Source: Ensifer aridi (GTDB taxonomy: Bacteria; Pseudomonadota; Alphaproteobacteria; Rhizobiales; Rhizobiaceae). From it: 64,000 nucleotides of DNA. Below are positions 1 to 8,319 of the stretch, piece after piece (positions within the stretch are counted from its first letter, which is position 1; every line of letters begins with the position of its first letter). The stretch spans positions 220,966 to 284,965 of the forward strand of contig NZ_LUAV01000004.1 in assembly GCF_002078505.1 (NCBI RefSeq), written 5' to 3'. The translations under genes were made by a program, and so were the position numbers. The notes under the pieces were generated by a model. It was given only the letters and a program-made list of their open reading frames with translations, did no database searches and was not told where the DNA came from.

Positions 1-50
1 AAAGTGCTACAGCGCCCTTTGTGCGTCTGAAAAGACGCACGGCGCTGTAG
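1..50. repeat. Palindromic intergenic repeat, family A (copy 1, cut by window edge)
   Basis: Two nested inverted repeats: GTGCGTCT facing AGACGCAC and CTACAGCGCC facing GGCGCTGTAG. The same core recurs, usually between genes, at 11354, 50512 and 55920, with degenerate copies at 12378 and 41844. It probably continues left of the window. It resembles the small mosaic palindromes of rhizobial chromosomes; function unknown. Confidence 0.75.
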
Positions 51-84
51 GGTGAGGGGCGATCGCAGACGCGTCGGGCTATGA

Positions 85-1122
85 TCAGAGGAAGAAGTCG
101 TCGACCCGAAGGCTCGTCACGCCGTTCACCTTGATCTGGAAATCGGCGTAGCCGTCACCATTGACGTCGCCGGAAACGACCCCGTTGATAACGTTCAACT
201 CACCCGCTTCTCCCGAAAAGCCGCGGTTACCGATGAAGGTGAAGCTCTGATTTCCGCTCCAGGTGGTATCGGCGTCGATCGTCGAAAGGTCGATGACGTC
301 CCATTCGGACCGGTGGAAATCGGTGATCACGTCGCGCCGGCTGCCGACTGCGGTTTCCGCGATCGCATTGAAATCGAAATTGTCCGCGCCGGTACCGCCG
401 GTGAGATAGTCGAACCCGGTGCCGCCGCGCAGGATGTCGGCCCCCGAGCCGCCATGGAGGTTGTCTGCGCCCGAGCCGCCGTCGAGGAAGTCGTCGCCGC
501 TGAGGCCTTCGAGGACGTCGTTGCCGCCGAGACCGCGCAGCACGTTGGCGACGGAACTGCCGGCAATGTCGTCATGGCCGTAGTTCGTGCCGGTCGCGTT
601 CTCGATGCTGATCAGGTCTTCACGGCGGCCGCTTGCCGTGGTCGCGTATTTGTAGCCGAGATCGATGGTGACGCCGCGGCCGCGCTCCGAGCTCCAGTCG
701 TCCTGGAACTGGTAGCTGATCGTGTCGATGCCGGTGCCGCCGTTAAAATAGTTATTGAAGCCGACGGAGAGGAAAGTATCGTTGCCGCTCTCGCCGTAGT
801 AGTCGCTGGCATAGCCTTCGATTTCGAAGCGGTCGTGGCCGCTGCCACCATAAACGACATCGTAGGAGCTAGCATCGCGTGTGCGGATGTCGGCGACATA
901 GAGATCGTTGCCGCCGCCCAGATAGATATCGTTGCCGCCTTCGAAGTAGTTGACGACGAGGTCGTTGCCGTAGCCTGCATCGACGAAGTTGTATCCGCCG
1001 TAGCTGTCGGTCCGGTTCAGGTAGATGTCGTCGTCGCCGTCATAGGCGTAGATCTCGACGGCGATATAGCCGTTCTGCTTGAGGATGTCGGCGTAATTCG
1101 TACCGTAGATGCGCGTGACCAT
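85..1122 (-). CDS. RTX (hemolysin-type calcium-binding repeat) protein
   Basis: 345-residue acidic protein, probably secreted. Glycine/aspartate nonapeptide repeats (GGxGxDxLx) appear early in degenerate form and become regular at about residues 195-245, for example GGSGADNLHGGSGADILRGG. Such repeats bind calcium and fold outside the cell as a parallel beta-roll. The last about 100 residues resemble the C-terminal domain of serralysin-type proteins, and the extreme C-terminus DDFFL (acidic, then hydrophobic) fits an uncleaved type I secretion signal. There is no N-terminal signal peptide. No protease or other catalytic domain is visible, so it may be structural or an orphan secretion module. 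No ABC exporter or membrane fusion protein lies nearby, so export would need a transporter encoded elsewhere. The start is supported by GAAAG seven bases upstream of ATG. Confidence 0.85.
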   Translation of the reverse strand: MVTRIYGTNYADILKQNGYIAVEIYAYDGDDDIYLNRTDSYGGYNFVDAGYGNDLVVNYFEGGNDIYLGGGNDLYVADIRTRDASSYDVVYGGSGHDRFEIEGYASDYYGESGNDTFLSVGFNNYFNGGTGIDTISYQFQDDWSSERGRGVTIDLGYKYATTASGRREDLISIENATGTNYGHDDIAGSSVANVLRGLGGNDVLEGLSGDDFLDGGSGADNLHGGSGADILRGGTGFDYLTGGTGADNFDFNAIAETAVGSRRDVITDFHRSEWDVIDLSTIDADTTWSGNQSFTFIGNRGFSGEAGELNVINGVVSGDVNGDGYADFQIKVNGVTSLRVDDFFL

Positions 1123-1217
1123 TGCTGGACCTTTCAGCGAAGCCGTTGAAATCTAACGCCGATCATGAGGCGGCAAAGCTGAATGGCCCGTGAACCGTTT
1201 GCGGCGCTTTCGTGAAT

Positions 1218-1904
1218 TCACGAGGGCCGTTCGAAGACCGGCCTCGACTTCGATTCCCCGATCTCCCCGCCGCGGCCGAGACTGCCATAGGGTTGAATGC
1301 CGTAGGCCGCTAGATCGAGCTTCAGCTTCTGGGCACCGGTGAAGTGGACCGCATGCCAACCAGCAGCCCGGGCACCCTCGACATTGGCGAAACTGTCGTC
1401 GATGAACATCGTTGCTGTCGCTTCGAGGTCGAAGGCCCTCGCATGGGTCCTGTAGATCTCGACATCGGGCTTGATAAGGCCGACATCGCCGGAAACCGTG
1501 ACGCCGCGCGGCAGTGTCAAGAAGGGGTAAAGCTTTTGCGCCTCGCGGAAGGTGTCGGAGGCGAAATTGGTCAGCATCGTCACGTCCCGGCCATCGGCGA
1601 TCAAGCTCTCCATAATGCTTACCGTCTCGACATAGGCGTGCGGCACCATCTCATGCCAGTAACGACGGAAAGCGCGGATGTGCTCCTCCCGCTCGGGATA
1701 ATCGCGGATGAGGAGGGCTTCCGCCTCTTCCCATGACCGGCCGCGATCCTGTTCCACGTTCCACTCCTGGGTGCAGATATTGGCGAAGAACCATTTGCGC
1801 TCCTCCTCGTCCGGGATGATCCGGGAATAGGGGAGGTGTGGGTCGTAGTGAATCAGCACCTTGCCGATGTCGAAAACGATGTGGCGGATTTCGATGCCGT
1901 TCAT
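1218..1904 (-). CDS. HAD-superfamily hydrolase (phosphatase-like)
   Basis: 228-residue cytosolic protein of the haloacid dehalogenase superfamily. The N-terminal segment HIVFDIGKVLIHYDP is motif I, but the usual second aspartate (DxD) is replaced: DIG instead of DxD, as in YihX-like HAD members. Motif II TMLTNFAS lies mid-protein, and motifs III/IV include LIKPD and the FIDDSFANV acidic pair. The open frame extends far upstream, but the ATG used here has AGGA eight bases upstream and begins exactly at the family's N-terminus. It lies 59 bases downstream of mutY on the same strand and may be cotranscribed. The substrate cannot be predicted; a sugar phosphate or nucleotide phosphatase is plausible. 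Confidence 0.85.
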   Translation of the reverse strand: MNGIEIRHIVFDIGKVLIHYDPHLPYSRIIPDEEERKWFFANICTQEWNVEQDRGRSWEEAEALLIRDYPEREEHIRAFRRYWHEMVPHAYVETVSIMESLIADGRDVTMLTNFASDTFREAQKLYPFLTLPRGVTVSGDVGLIKPDVEIYRTHARAFDLEATATMFIDDSFANVEGARAAGWHAVHFTGAQKLKLDLAAYGIQPYGSLGRGGEIGESKSRPVFERPS

Positions 1905-1963
1905 TGGCAATTCCTGCGCGATTAACGACTTGCGATTAGAAATTGGACTCGTCCGACTTCGCT

Positions 1964-3049
1964 TTACTTCGCTTTGAACGCCTGCGGTATAGCTTTTGCG
2001 ATTGCCTTCTTCATGACGGTCGGAAGCGCCTGCTCCTTGAGCGAGCCGATCGGTTCCCACCAGCCGTTTGCCGCCCCCCGGGCGTGTCCGACACTGGCGC
2101 GATAGACGGAAAGGCGCAACTCGAAATGCGTGAACACGTGACTGACCGTGCCGCAGGGCTCCCAGGGAGCGGCGAAAGGCTGCGCCTCGATCGACGTGTC
2201 GCCGTCGCGACGCGCAGACCAGTCCGTGCCGGGGACCTCGGTCATGCCGCCGAGGAGACCCTTGTCGGGTCGCTTCTGCAGATAGACGGCTTCGGAGCTG
2301 TCGATCGCCACGAAAGCGGCACCGAGGCGCAGCGGCTTTGGCTTCTTGGCAGCCTTGCGCGGAAACGTCTCCGGGTCGGCCGTCACCAGCGCCCGGCAGC
2401 TTCCGCGGAAGGGACAGAGCGAGCAGGCCGGACGTCTCGGCGTGCAGATGGTCGCGCCGAGGTCCATCATTGCCTGCGCGAAGTCGCCCGGCCGATCGGC
2501 CGGCGTGAGGCCGAGGGCGAGGGCCCGCATCTCGGGCTTGGCGGCCGGCAGTGGCGTCTCGATCGCATAGAGGCGAGAAATCACGCGCTCGACATTGCCG
2601 TCGAGAACGGCGCTTCGCCGGTTGAAGGCGATCGCCGCGACGGCCGCTGCCGTGTAGTCGCCTATGCCCGGAAGCAGCTTCAGCCCTTCCTCGCTCTCCG
2701 GAAAACGGCCGCCGTGCTCGCGCGCCACCACCTCGGCGCATTTCTTCAGGTTGCGGGCGCGGGCATAATAGCCGAGCCCGGCCCAGGCCTTCATCACGTC
2801 CTCGGTCTCGGCGGCGGCGAGATCTTCGATCGTCGGCCAGAGCGAGAGGAATTTTTCGAAATAGGCCTTGACCGCCCGAACGGTGGTTTGCTGAAGCATC
2901 ACCTCGGACAGCCAGACATGGTAGGGATCGGCGGCTGCACCCTTTTGCGCCATCGGCGGCGAGACTCTCCACGGCAGGTCGCGGTGGTGGCGGTCATACC
3001 AGTCGAGGAGGAGGGCGACGTCCATCGCCTGAGGGGTTTCGCGCATCAT
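1964..3049 (-). CDS. mutY: A/G-specific adenine DNA glycosylase
   Basis: 361-residue base-excision repair enzyme that removes adenine mispaired with 8-oxoguanine. The HhH-GPD fold is clear: catalytic Glu49 in SEVMLQQT, helix-hairpin-helix LPGIGDYTA at about 126-134, catalytic Asp150 in VLDGNVERV, and a [4Fe-4S] cluster loop with Cys202, 209, 212 and 218 (C-x6-C-x2-C-x5-C). The C-terminal about 110 residues correspond to the NUDIX-like domain that recognises 8-oxoG. Length is normal for the family. Two adjacent ATG codons at the start are both possible. The gene is divergent from the DUF721 gene across a short shared upstream region, an arrangement common in Rhizobiales, with the HAD gene downstream. 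Confidence 0.97.
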   Translation of the reverse strand: MMRETPQAMDVALLLDWYDRHHRDLPWRVSPPMAQKGAAADPYHVWLSEVMLQQTTVRAVKAYFEKFLSLWPTIEDLAAAETEDVMKAWAGLGYYARARNLKKCAEVVAREHGGRFPESEEGLKLLPGIGDYTAAAVAAIAFNRRSAVLDGNVERVISRLYAIETPLPAAKPEMRALALGLTPADRPGDFAQAMMDLGATICTPRRPACSLCPFRGSCRALVTADPETFPRKAAKKPKPLRLGAAFVAIDSSEAVYLQKRPDKGLLGGMTEVPGTDWSARRDGDTSIEAQPFAAPWEPCGTVSHVFTHFELRLSVYRASVGHARGAANGWWEPIGSLKEQALPTVMKKAIAKAIPQAFKAK

Positions 3050-3138
3050 TTGCCGGGGAGTCCTTTTCCGGCCTATACTTGGCGGAGGCCAGCTCCTGCT
3101 GCAAGGCTCTGTGACAATTGCAAACAGAAAGTCGTTCC

Positions 3139-3642
3139 GTGAGTGAGGGAAAAGCCCGTCGAGGCGTCGTTCAGATCAGCGAAGTCGCCAACGGCCTGAT
3201 CGATCCGGTGCTGGCGAAGCGCGCCGGCATCAATACGATGCTGCTCGGCTCCTGGGACGAGATCGCTGGCCAGGAGTTCGCCGATTGCACCCGGCCGGAG
3301 AAAATCGCCTGGCCGCGCCGCGCATCCGAGATCGGGGCCGAAGGCGGCTACCAGCCGGGGGTGCTGACAATCGCATGCGAGGGCGCGCGGGCGCTCTTCC
3401 TCACCCATGCCCAGGGTGAATTGATCCAGCGCATTAACGGCTTCTTCGGCTTCCATGCGATCGGTCAGGTGCGCATTGTCCAGAAGCCGGTATCAGCCCC
3501 GCCGAAACGCAAGGGTCGGCCGCGCCCCCTTGCGGGTGAGGCTGCCCGCCGGCTCGAGGCCATGGTGGAGGGCATCGAGAGCGAGGCGTTGAAGACAGCG
3601 CTTACGCGGCTCGGCACGGCCGTGCTTTCGTCGCGCCGGTGA
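3139..3642 (+). CDS. DUF721 (DciA-related) protein
   Basis: 167-residue protein of the DUF721 family. Some members (DciA) load or support the replicative helicase DnaB in bacteria that lack DnaC. The N-terminal half carries the conserved features: VLAKRAGINTMLLGSWDEI and a tract resembling W-x-x-I-AG, followed by a KH-like segment ending near VRIVQKP. The C-terminal tail is basic and rich in proline and arginine. I place the start at GTG 3139 (reads MSEGKARRG), which matches the usual N-terminus of rhizobial homologues; a TTG seven codons upstream is also in frame. It is divergent from mutY and followed by the DsbA-like gene. Whether it acts with DnaB here is inference from the family. Confidence 0.85.
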   Translation: MSEGKARRGVVQISEVANGLIDPVLAKRAGINTMLLGSWDEIAGQEFADCTRPEKIAWPRRASEIGAEGGYQPGVLTIACEGARALFLTHAQGELIQRINGFFGFHAIGQVRIVQKPVSAPPKRKGRPRPLAGEAARRLEAMVEGIESEALKTALTRLGTAVLSSRR

Positions 3643-3782
3643 TGAGCGCGACCGTGGCGCCGCTCGTCGTTTGCAGTCACAATTCTTTGAACTCTGTTGA
3701 AACTGCCCCCCTTGTCGCCCTGCGCCGGGCAAGTTATCGAAATCACACCTCAAATTTCCCTCAAAAGAACACGGGTCCTTCC

Positions 3783-4595
3783 ATGTCCGCTTCCGAGAAA
3801 AGCCTTCCGAAACGCCTGCTGAGCGGCGTCGCCATTGCGGCGGTCGCCCTTGTGCTTGCAGCCTGCAGTGAAGAAAACAAGGAGGCGGCTTCCAAGGCGC
3901 CGGCTGAGACGACGACGGGCGCGGACGCTACGACGACCGCCTCGACAACCGCAGCACCGGCCGCTTCCGGCGAGGCGAAGCCGGCAACTACCGAAGTGGC
4001 GCAGGCAACCAGCCCGGCCGCCAAGGTCGAGCTGCCGCAGCCGGAAGGCAGCGTCGATGTAGCCAAACTCATGGAACCGGGAGCGCTTCCGGAAATGGCG
4101 GTCGGCGAGGTCAATGCGCCGGTGACGATCGTCGAATACATGTCGATGACCTGCCCGCATTGCGCCAATTTCCACAACAACACCTTCGACGCCATCAAGA
4201 CCAAATACGTCGACACCGGCAAGGTGCGCTTCATCGTGCGCGAATTCCCCTTCGATCCGCGCGCGGCGGCTGCGTTCATGCTGGCGCGCTGCGCGCCGGA
4301 GGGACAGTATTTCCCGATGATCTCGATGCTGTTCAAGCAGCAGGAGCAATGGGCCGCCGCCCAGAACGGCCGCGATGCGCTGCTGCAATTGTCGAAACTC
4401 GCCGGTTTTACACAGGAGAGCTTCGAGGCCTGCTTGACGAACCAAAAACTTCTGGATGATGTGAACGCAGTCATGCAGCGCGGCGCCAAGGAGTTCGGAG
4501 TGAAATCGACGCCGACCTTCTTCGTCAACGGTGAGCATTATTCGGGGGACATGTCGGTTGACGTTATGTCGGCCCTCATCGACAGCAAGCTCTGA
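3783..4595 (+). CDS. DsbA-like thiol:disulfide oxidoreductase, lipoprotein
   Basis: 270-residue predicted periplasmic lipoprotein. A hydrophobic signal (about residues 9-28) ends in lipobox LAAC followed by an acidic, then Ala/Thr-rich linker of about 55 residues. The C-terminal thioredoxin-fold domain has the DsbA active site CPHC within SMTCPHCANFH and a cis-proline loop STPTFFVNG near the end. It probably forms or isomerises disulfides in exported proteins; a ScsC/BdbD-like role is the alternative. The frame is open 48 codons upstream, but those codons have no signal peptide character, and ATG 3783 places the signal at the N-terminus. It precedes smc and is separated from it by a strong terminator-like hairpin. 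Confidence 0.92.
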   Translation: MSASEKSLPKRLLSGVAIAAVALVLAACSEENKEAASKAPAETTTGADATTTASTTAAPAASGEAKPATTEVAQATSPAAKVELPQPEGSVDVAKLMEPGALPEMAVGEVNAPVTIVEYMSMTCPHCANFHNNTFDAIKTKYVDTGKVRFIVREFPFDPRAAAAFMLARCAPEGQYFPMISMLFKQQEQWAAAQNGRDALLQLSKLAGFTQESFEACLTNQKLLDDVNAVMQRGAKEFGVKSTPTFFVNGEHYSGDMSVDVMSALIDSKL

Positions 4596-4614
4596 TCCTT
4601 CGCTTTTCCTGACA

Positions 4615-4647
4615 ACGGGCGACGGCGGCAGCCGCGCGCCCGTTTTT
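4615..4647 (+). terminator. Rho-independent terminator after the DsbA-like gene
   Basis: ACGGGCG (4615-4621) pairs with CGCCCGT (4637-4643), with additional GC pairing inside the loop, followed by TTTTT. It sits 20 bases after the stop codon and isolates smc transcriptionally. Confidence 0.8.
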
Positions 4648-4721
4648 CTTGTTTGCAGGGCAGACCCTGCTGCGAAGGGCAGAGGGGGAAGACGGCTCTT
4701 CGCCGCCCCGGCGTGCCCCTC

Positions 4722-7700
4722 ATGAAGTTCAACAAGCTTCGCCTGCTCGGCTTCAAATCTTTCGTCGAACCGACGGAATTCATCATCGAGCGCGGCCTGA
4801 CCGGGGTCGTCGGTCCGAACGGCTGCGGCAAGTCGAACCTGGTCGAGGCGCTGCGCTGGGTGATGGGCGAGAACTCCTACAAGAACATGCGCGCCTCCGG
4901 CATGGACGACGTGATCTTTTCCGGATCGGGCAACCGGCCCGCGCGCAACACGGCAGAGGTCGGCCTCTATCTCGACAATAGCGACCGCACGGCACCCGCC
5001 GCCTTCAACGACAGCGACGAGATTCAGGTGACGCGCCGCATCGAGCGCGAGCAGGGCTCGGTCTATCGCATCAACGGCAAGGAGGCACGTGCCAAGGACG
5101 TGCAATTGCTGTTCGCCGACGCTTCGACCGGCGCGCGCTCGCCATCGATGGTCGGGCAAGGGCGTATCGGCGAGCTGATCGCCGCGAAGCCCCAGGCGCG
5201 TCGCCAATTGCTCGAAGAGGCAGCCGGCATTTCCGGCCTTCATTCGCGCCGGCACGAGGCCGAACTGCGATTGAAGGCGGCGGAGACCAATCTCGAGCGG
5301 CTCGACGACGTCACGTCCCAGCTCGAAAGCCAGATCGAGAGCCTGAAGCGCCAGTCGCGCCAGGCGAACCGCTTCAAGATGCTCTCGGCGGAAATCCGCC
5401 GGCACGAGGCGATCCTCTTCCATATGCGCTGGGTGCAGGCCAAGGAGGCGGAAGCGGAGGCGACGAGCCAGTTGAACCAGATCACCGCGCTCGTTGCCGA
5501 GAAGGCGCAGGCGCAGATGGAGGCAGCCAAGGCTCAAGCGATCGCGAGCCTCAAACTGCCGGAGCTGCGCGAGAACGAGGCGAAGCTCGCAGGGGCGCTG
5601 CAGCGCCTGCAGATCGCCCGCGCGCAGCTCGAGGAGGATGCGGGCCGGATCCTGCGGCGCCGCGATGAATTGCAGCGGCGGCTGGCACAGCTCGCCGAGG
5701 ATATCGCCCGCGAAGAGCGGCTCGTCGCCGACAATGCCGGCATTCTTGCGCGCCTGGAGCAAGAAGAGGCGGAGCTCAAGGACGTGCTCGCCGACGCGGA
5801 CGCCCGCGCAGCGGAAGCGCGCGAAACGCTGGAGGCCGCCAACGAGAAGCTCACTGCCAGCGAAGCCGATCTCGCTCGTCTGACGGCTGAACGTGCCGAG
5901 GCACAAGCGGCGCGCAATCAGATCGAGAGGACGCTGCGCGATCTCTCCGAGCGGCAGGCACGTCTGGCACGGCAGCTTTCCGATCAGGCGCGTGATCTCG
6001 ACGAGCTCGACCGCCAGATGGCGGTTCTCCCCGATCCCCATGAGAAGGGGCGGCAAGTGGATGCTGCGGAGGCTGCGCTTGAGGAAGCCGAGGCCACAGT
6101 CCTCGCTGTCGAGGAGAGTCTTTCGGAAGCGCGCGCCGAGGAAGCTGCCGCCCGCCCGCCGGTCGACCAGGCGCGGGCACGCCTGAACGGCATCGAGACG
6201 GAGGCGCGCACGATCCGCCGGATGCTGGAAGCGGCTGGCGCCAGCGCCCATCCGGCGGTCGTGGAGGAGATGAGGGTCGAGCGCGGCTTCGAGACGGCGC
6301 TTGGCGCGGCCCTTGGCGACGACCTCGACTCGCCGCTCGAACAGGCGGCGCCCTCGCACTGGCGCATGCCTGGCGACCACGTGGACGATCCAACCTTGCC
6401 TGACGGTGTTCTACCGCTGATCGATTGCGTACAGGGACCGGAGGCGCTTAGGCGAACGCTACGCCAGATCGGCATCGTCGAAAGCGAGGGGGAAGCGGAG
6501 CGCCTGCTGCCGCTCTTGAAGACCGGCCAACGGTTGGTGACGAAGGAGGGCGCGGTCTGGCGCTGGGACGGCCATGTAACGGGTTCCGAGGCGCCGAGTG
6601 CCGCGGCTTTGCGGCTTGCCCAGAAGAACCGCCTGTCGGAGCTCGAGAGCGAAGCGGAAGAGGCGGTTGAAGCCTTGCGCCGCGCCGAGGCGGATCTTGC
6701 TGCCGCCGGCCAGCGCATCCGCGCCGAGGACGAGCGGCTCCGGCTTTCGCGTGAAGCCCAGCGCATGATCGCCCGGCAACTCGGTGAGGCGCGCGACGCG
6801 CTGGCGGCTGCCGAGCGGGCTTCCGGCGATCTTGCGCGTCGCCGCGCGGTGCTCGCCGAGACGAGGCTCCAACTGGAGGGGCAGGCCGATGACGTGGCCG
6901 AACAGATCGAGGCGGCGAAGGAGGCTTTCGCCGATCAGCCCGATCTTTCCGAGCTCGAGCTCAGATTGCGCAGCCAGACGGCGGAAGTCGCGACCGACCG
7001 TGCGGCGGTTGCCGAAACGCGCGCCGCCCATGACGGCCTTGCCCGGGAAAACGAAGCGCGGCTGCGCCGGCTTTCGGCGATCGCCGGGGAGCGTGAGACC
7101 TGGCGGGCGAGGGCGGCGAGCGCCGAGGAGCACATCGCCACACTCCGCGACCGCGAGGCCGAGGCGCGCGAGGAGGTCGAGGAACTTGTCGATGCGCCCG
7201 ACGAGTTCGACGACAAGCGCCGCGCCCTGATGAACGAATTGCAGAAGGCGGAAACGTCACGCCGGGAGGCGGCCGATATTCTCGCCGAGGCGGAAAACCG
7301 CCAGCGCGAGGCCGATCGCCTCGCTGCGACGGCCCTTTCCGAATTGGCCGAGGCACGTGAAAAGCGCGGCCGGGCCGAAGAGCGGCTTGTCTCGGCGCGT
7401 GAGCGGCGCGTCGAGATCGAGGCACGCATCATGGAGGCACTCTCCTGCCCACCCCATGAGGTCGTGCGCCTGACGGGTCTTGGCCCCGACGAGGCGCTGC
7501 CTGACATGCGCGCCGTCGAGCGCGAGCTCGAACGGCTGAGGATCGAGCGCGAGCGTCTCGGCGCCGTCAACCTGCGCGCCGACGAGGAACAGAAAGAGCT
7601 TTCCGAACGGCTGGCCGCCCTCTTGAAGGAGCGCGACGACGTTATCGAGGCGATCCGCAAGTTGCGGAGCGCCATCCAGAACCTCAATCGCGAGGGCCGC

Positions 7701-8183
7701 GAGCGGCTGATCGCCGCCTTCGACGTGGTGAATGGGCAGTTCCAGCGGCTCTTCACCCATCTCTTCGGCGGAGGCACGGCGGAACTGCAGCTCATCGAGA
7801 GCGACGATCCGCTCGAGGCCGGGCTCGAAATCCTCGCCCGCCCGCCCGGCAAGAAGCCGCAGACGATGACGTTGCTCTCCGGCGGTGAGCAGGCGCTGAC
7901 GGCAATGGCGCTGATCTTCGCCGTTTTCCTCACCAATCCGGCGCCGATCTGCGTGCTGGACGAAGTGGACGCGCCGCTCGACGACCACAATGTCGAGCGC
8001 TACTGCAATCTCATGGACGAGATGGCGGCCTCGACCGAGACACGCTTCATCATCATCACCCACAATCCGATAACCATGGCCCGCATGAACCGCTTGTTCG
8101 GCGTCACCATGGCCGAACAGGGCGTCTCGCAGCTCGTCTCCGTCGACCTGCAGACGGCCGAGCGCCTGCGCGAAGCGGTCTGA
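4722..8183 (+). CDS. smc: Chromosome segregation protein SMC
   Basis: 1153-residue condensin ATPase that organises and helps segregate the chromosome with ScpA/ScpB. The N-terminal Walker A is GPNGCGKS (residues 31-38). Two long coiled-coil arms rich in Glu, Ala, Arg and Leu flank a central hinge at roughly 500-620. The C-terminal half of the ATPase has signature LSGGEQ (about 1052) and Walker B VLDEVDAPLDD (about 1078), with the D-loop and HNP switch region after it. Length fits bacterial SMC. The open frame extends 23 codons upstream, but ATG 4722 gives the canonical N-terminus (MKFNKLRLLGFKSF). scpA/scpB are not in the window. The long antisense frames opposite this gene are codon-bias shadows. 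Confidence 0.98.
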   Translation: MKFNKLRLLGFKSFVEPTEFIIERGLTGVVGPNGCGKSNLVEALRWVMGENSYKNMRASGMDDVIFSGSGNRPARNTAEVGLYLDNSDRTAPAAFNDSDEIQVTRRIEREQGSVYRINGKEARAKDVQLLFADASTGARSPSMVGQGRIGELIAAKPQARRQLLEEAAGISGLHSRRHEAELRLKAAETNLERLDDVTSQLESQIESLKRQSRQANRFKMLSAEIRRHEAILFHMRWVQAKEAEAEATSQLNQITALVAEKAQAQMEAAKAQAIASLKLPELRENEAKLAGALQRLQIARAQLEEDAGRILRRRDELQRRLAQLAEDIAREERLVADNAGILARLEQEEAELKDVLADADARAAEARETLEAANEKLTASEADLARLTAERAEAQAARNQIERTLRDLSERQARLARQLSDQARDLDELDRQMAVLPDPHEKGRQVDAAEAALEEAEATVLAVEESLSEARAEEAAARPPVDQARARLNGIETEARTIRRMLEAAGASAHPAVVEEMRVERGFETALGAALGDDLDSPLEQAAPSHWRMPGDHVDDPTLPDGVLPLIDCVQGPEALRRTLRQIGIVESEGEAERLLPLLKTGQRLVTKEGAVWRWDGHVTGSEAPSAAALRLAQKNRLSELESEAEEAVEALRRAEADLAAAGQRIRAEDERLRLSREAQRMIARQLGEARDALAAAERASGDLARRRAVLAETRLQLEGQADDVAEQIEAAKEAFADQPDLSELELRLRSQTAEVATDRAAVAETRAAHDGLARENEARLRRLSAIAGERETWRARAASAEEHIATLRDREAEAREEVEELVDAPDEFDDKRRALMNELQKAETSRREAADILAEAENRQREADRLAATALSELAEAREKRGRAEERLVSARERRVEIEARIMEALSCPPHEVVRLTGLGPDEALPDMRAVERELERLRIERERLGAVNLRADEEQKELSERLAALLKERDDVIEAIRKLRSAIQNLNREGRERLIAAFDVVNGQFQRLFTHLFGGGTAELQLIESDDPLEAGLEILARPPGKKPQTMTLLSGGEQALTAMALIFAVFLTNPAPICVLDEVDAPLDDHNVERYCNLMDEMAASTETRFIIITHNPITMARMNRLFGVTMAEQGVSQLVSVDLQTAERLREAV

Positions 8184-8224
8184 GCCTGCCGTCCTCGGGC
8201 CATTCCAGTCTTCTCTCAAGATTG

Positions 8225-8260
8225 ATGCACTGCAGCAAAAATCTTCGCCAAGTGCATTTT
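8225..8260 (+). terminator. Possible weak terminator after smc
   Basis: ATGCACT (8225-8231) pairs with AGTGCAT (8251-8257), followed by TTT(C). The loop of 19 bases is long, so the hairpin may instead be a structure in the ppdK leader. Confidence 0.35.
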
Positions 8261-8319
8261 CAGCCCGAAGCATATACTGTAGATCGTCTTGAAAAGCTGT
8301 TTCTGGGTGGAGAACAGGC

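Noticed and set aside
313..1149. Open frame opposite the RTX gene
   Set aside because: Mirror of Asp/Gly repeats giving Val/Ala-rich translation; no Shine-Dalgarno.
3750..6380. Long open frame (876 codons) opposite dsbA and smc
   Set aside because: Antisense shadow of GC-rich coding sequence with Arg/Leu/Ala bias and no domain; the opposite strand encodes clear families.
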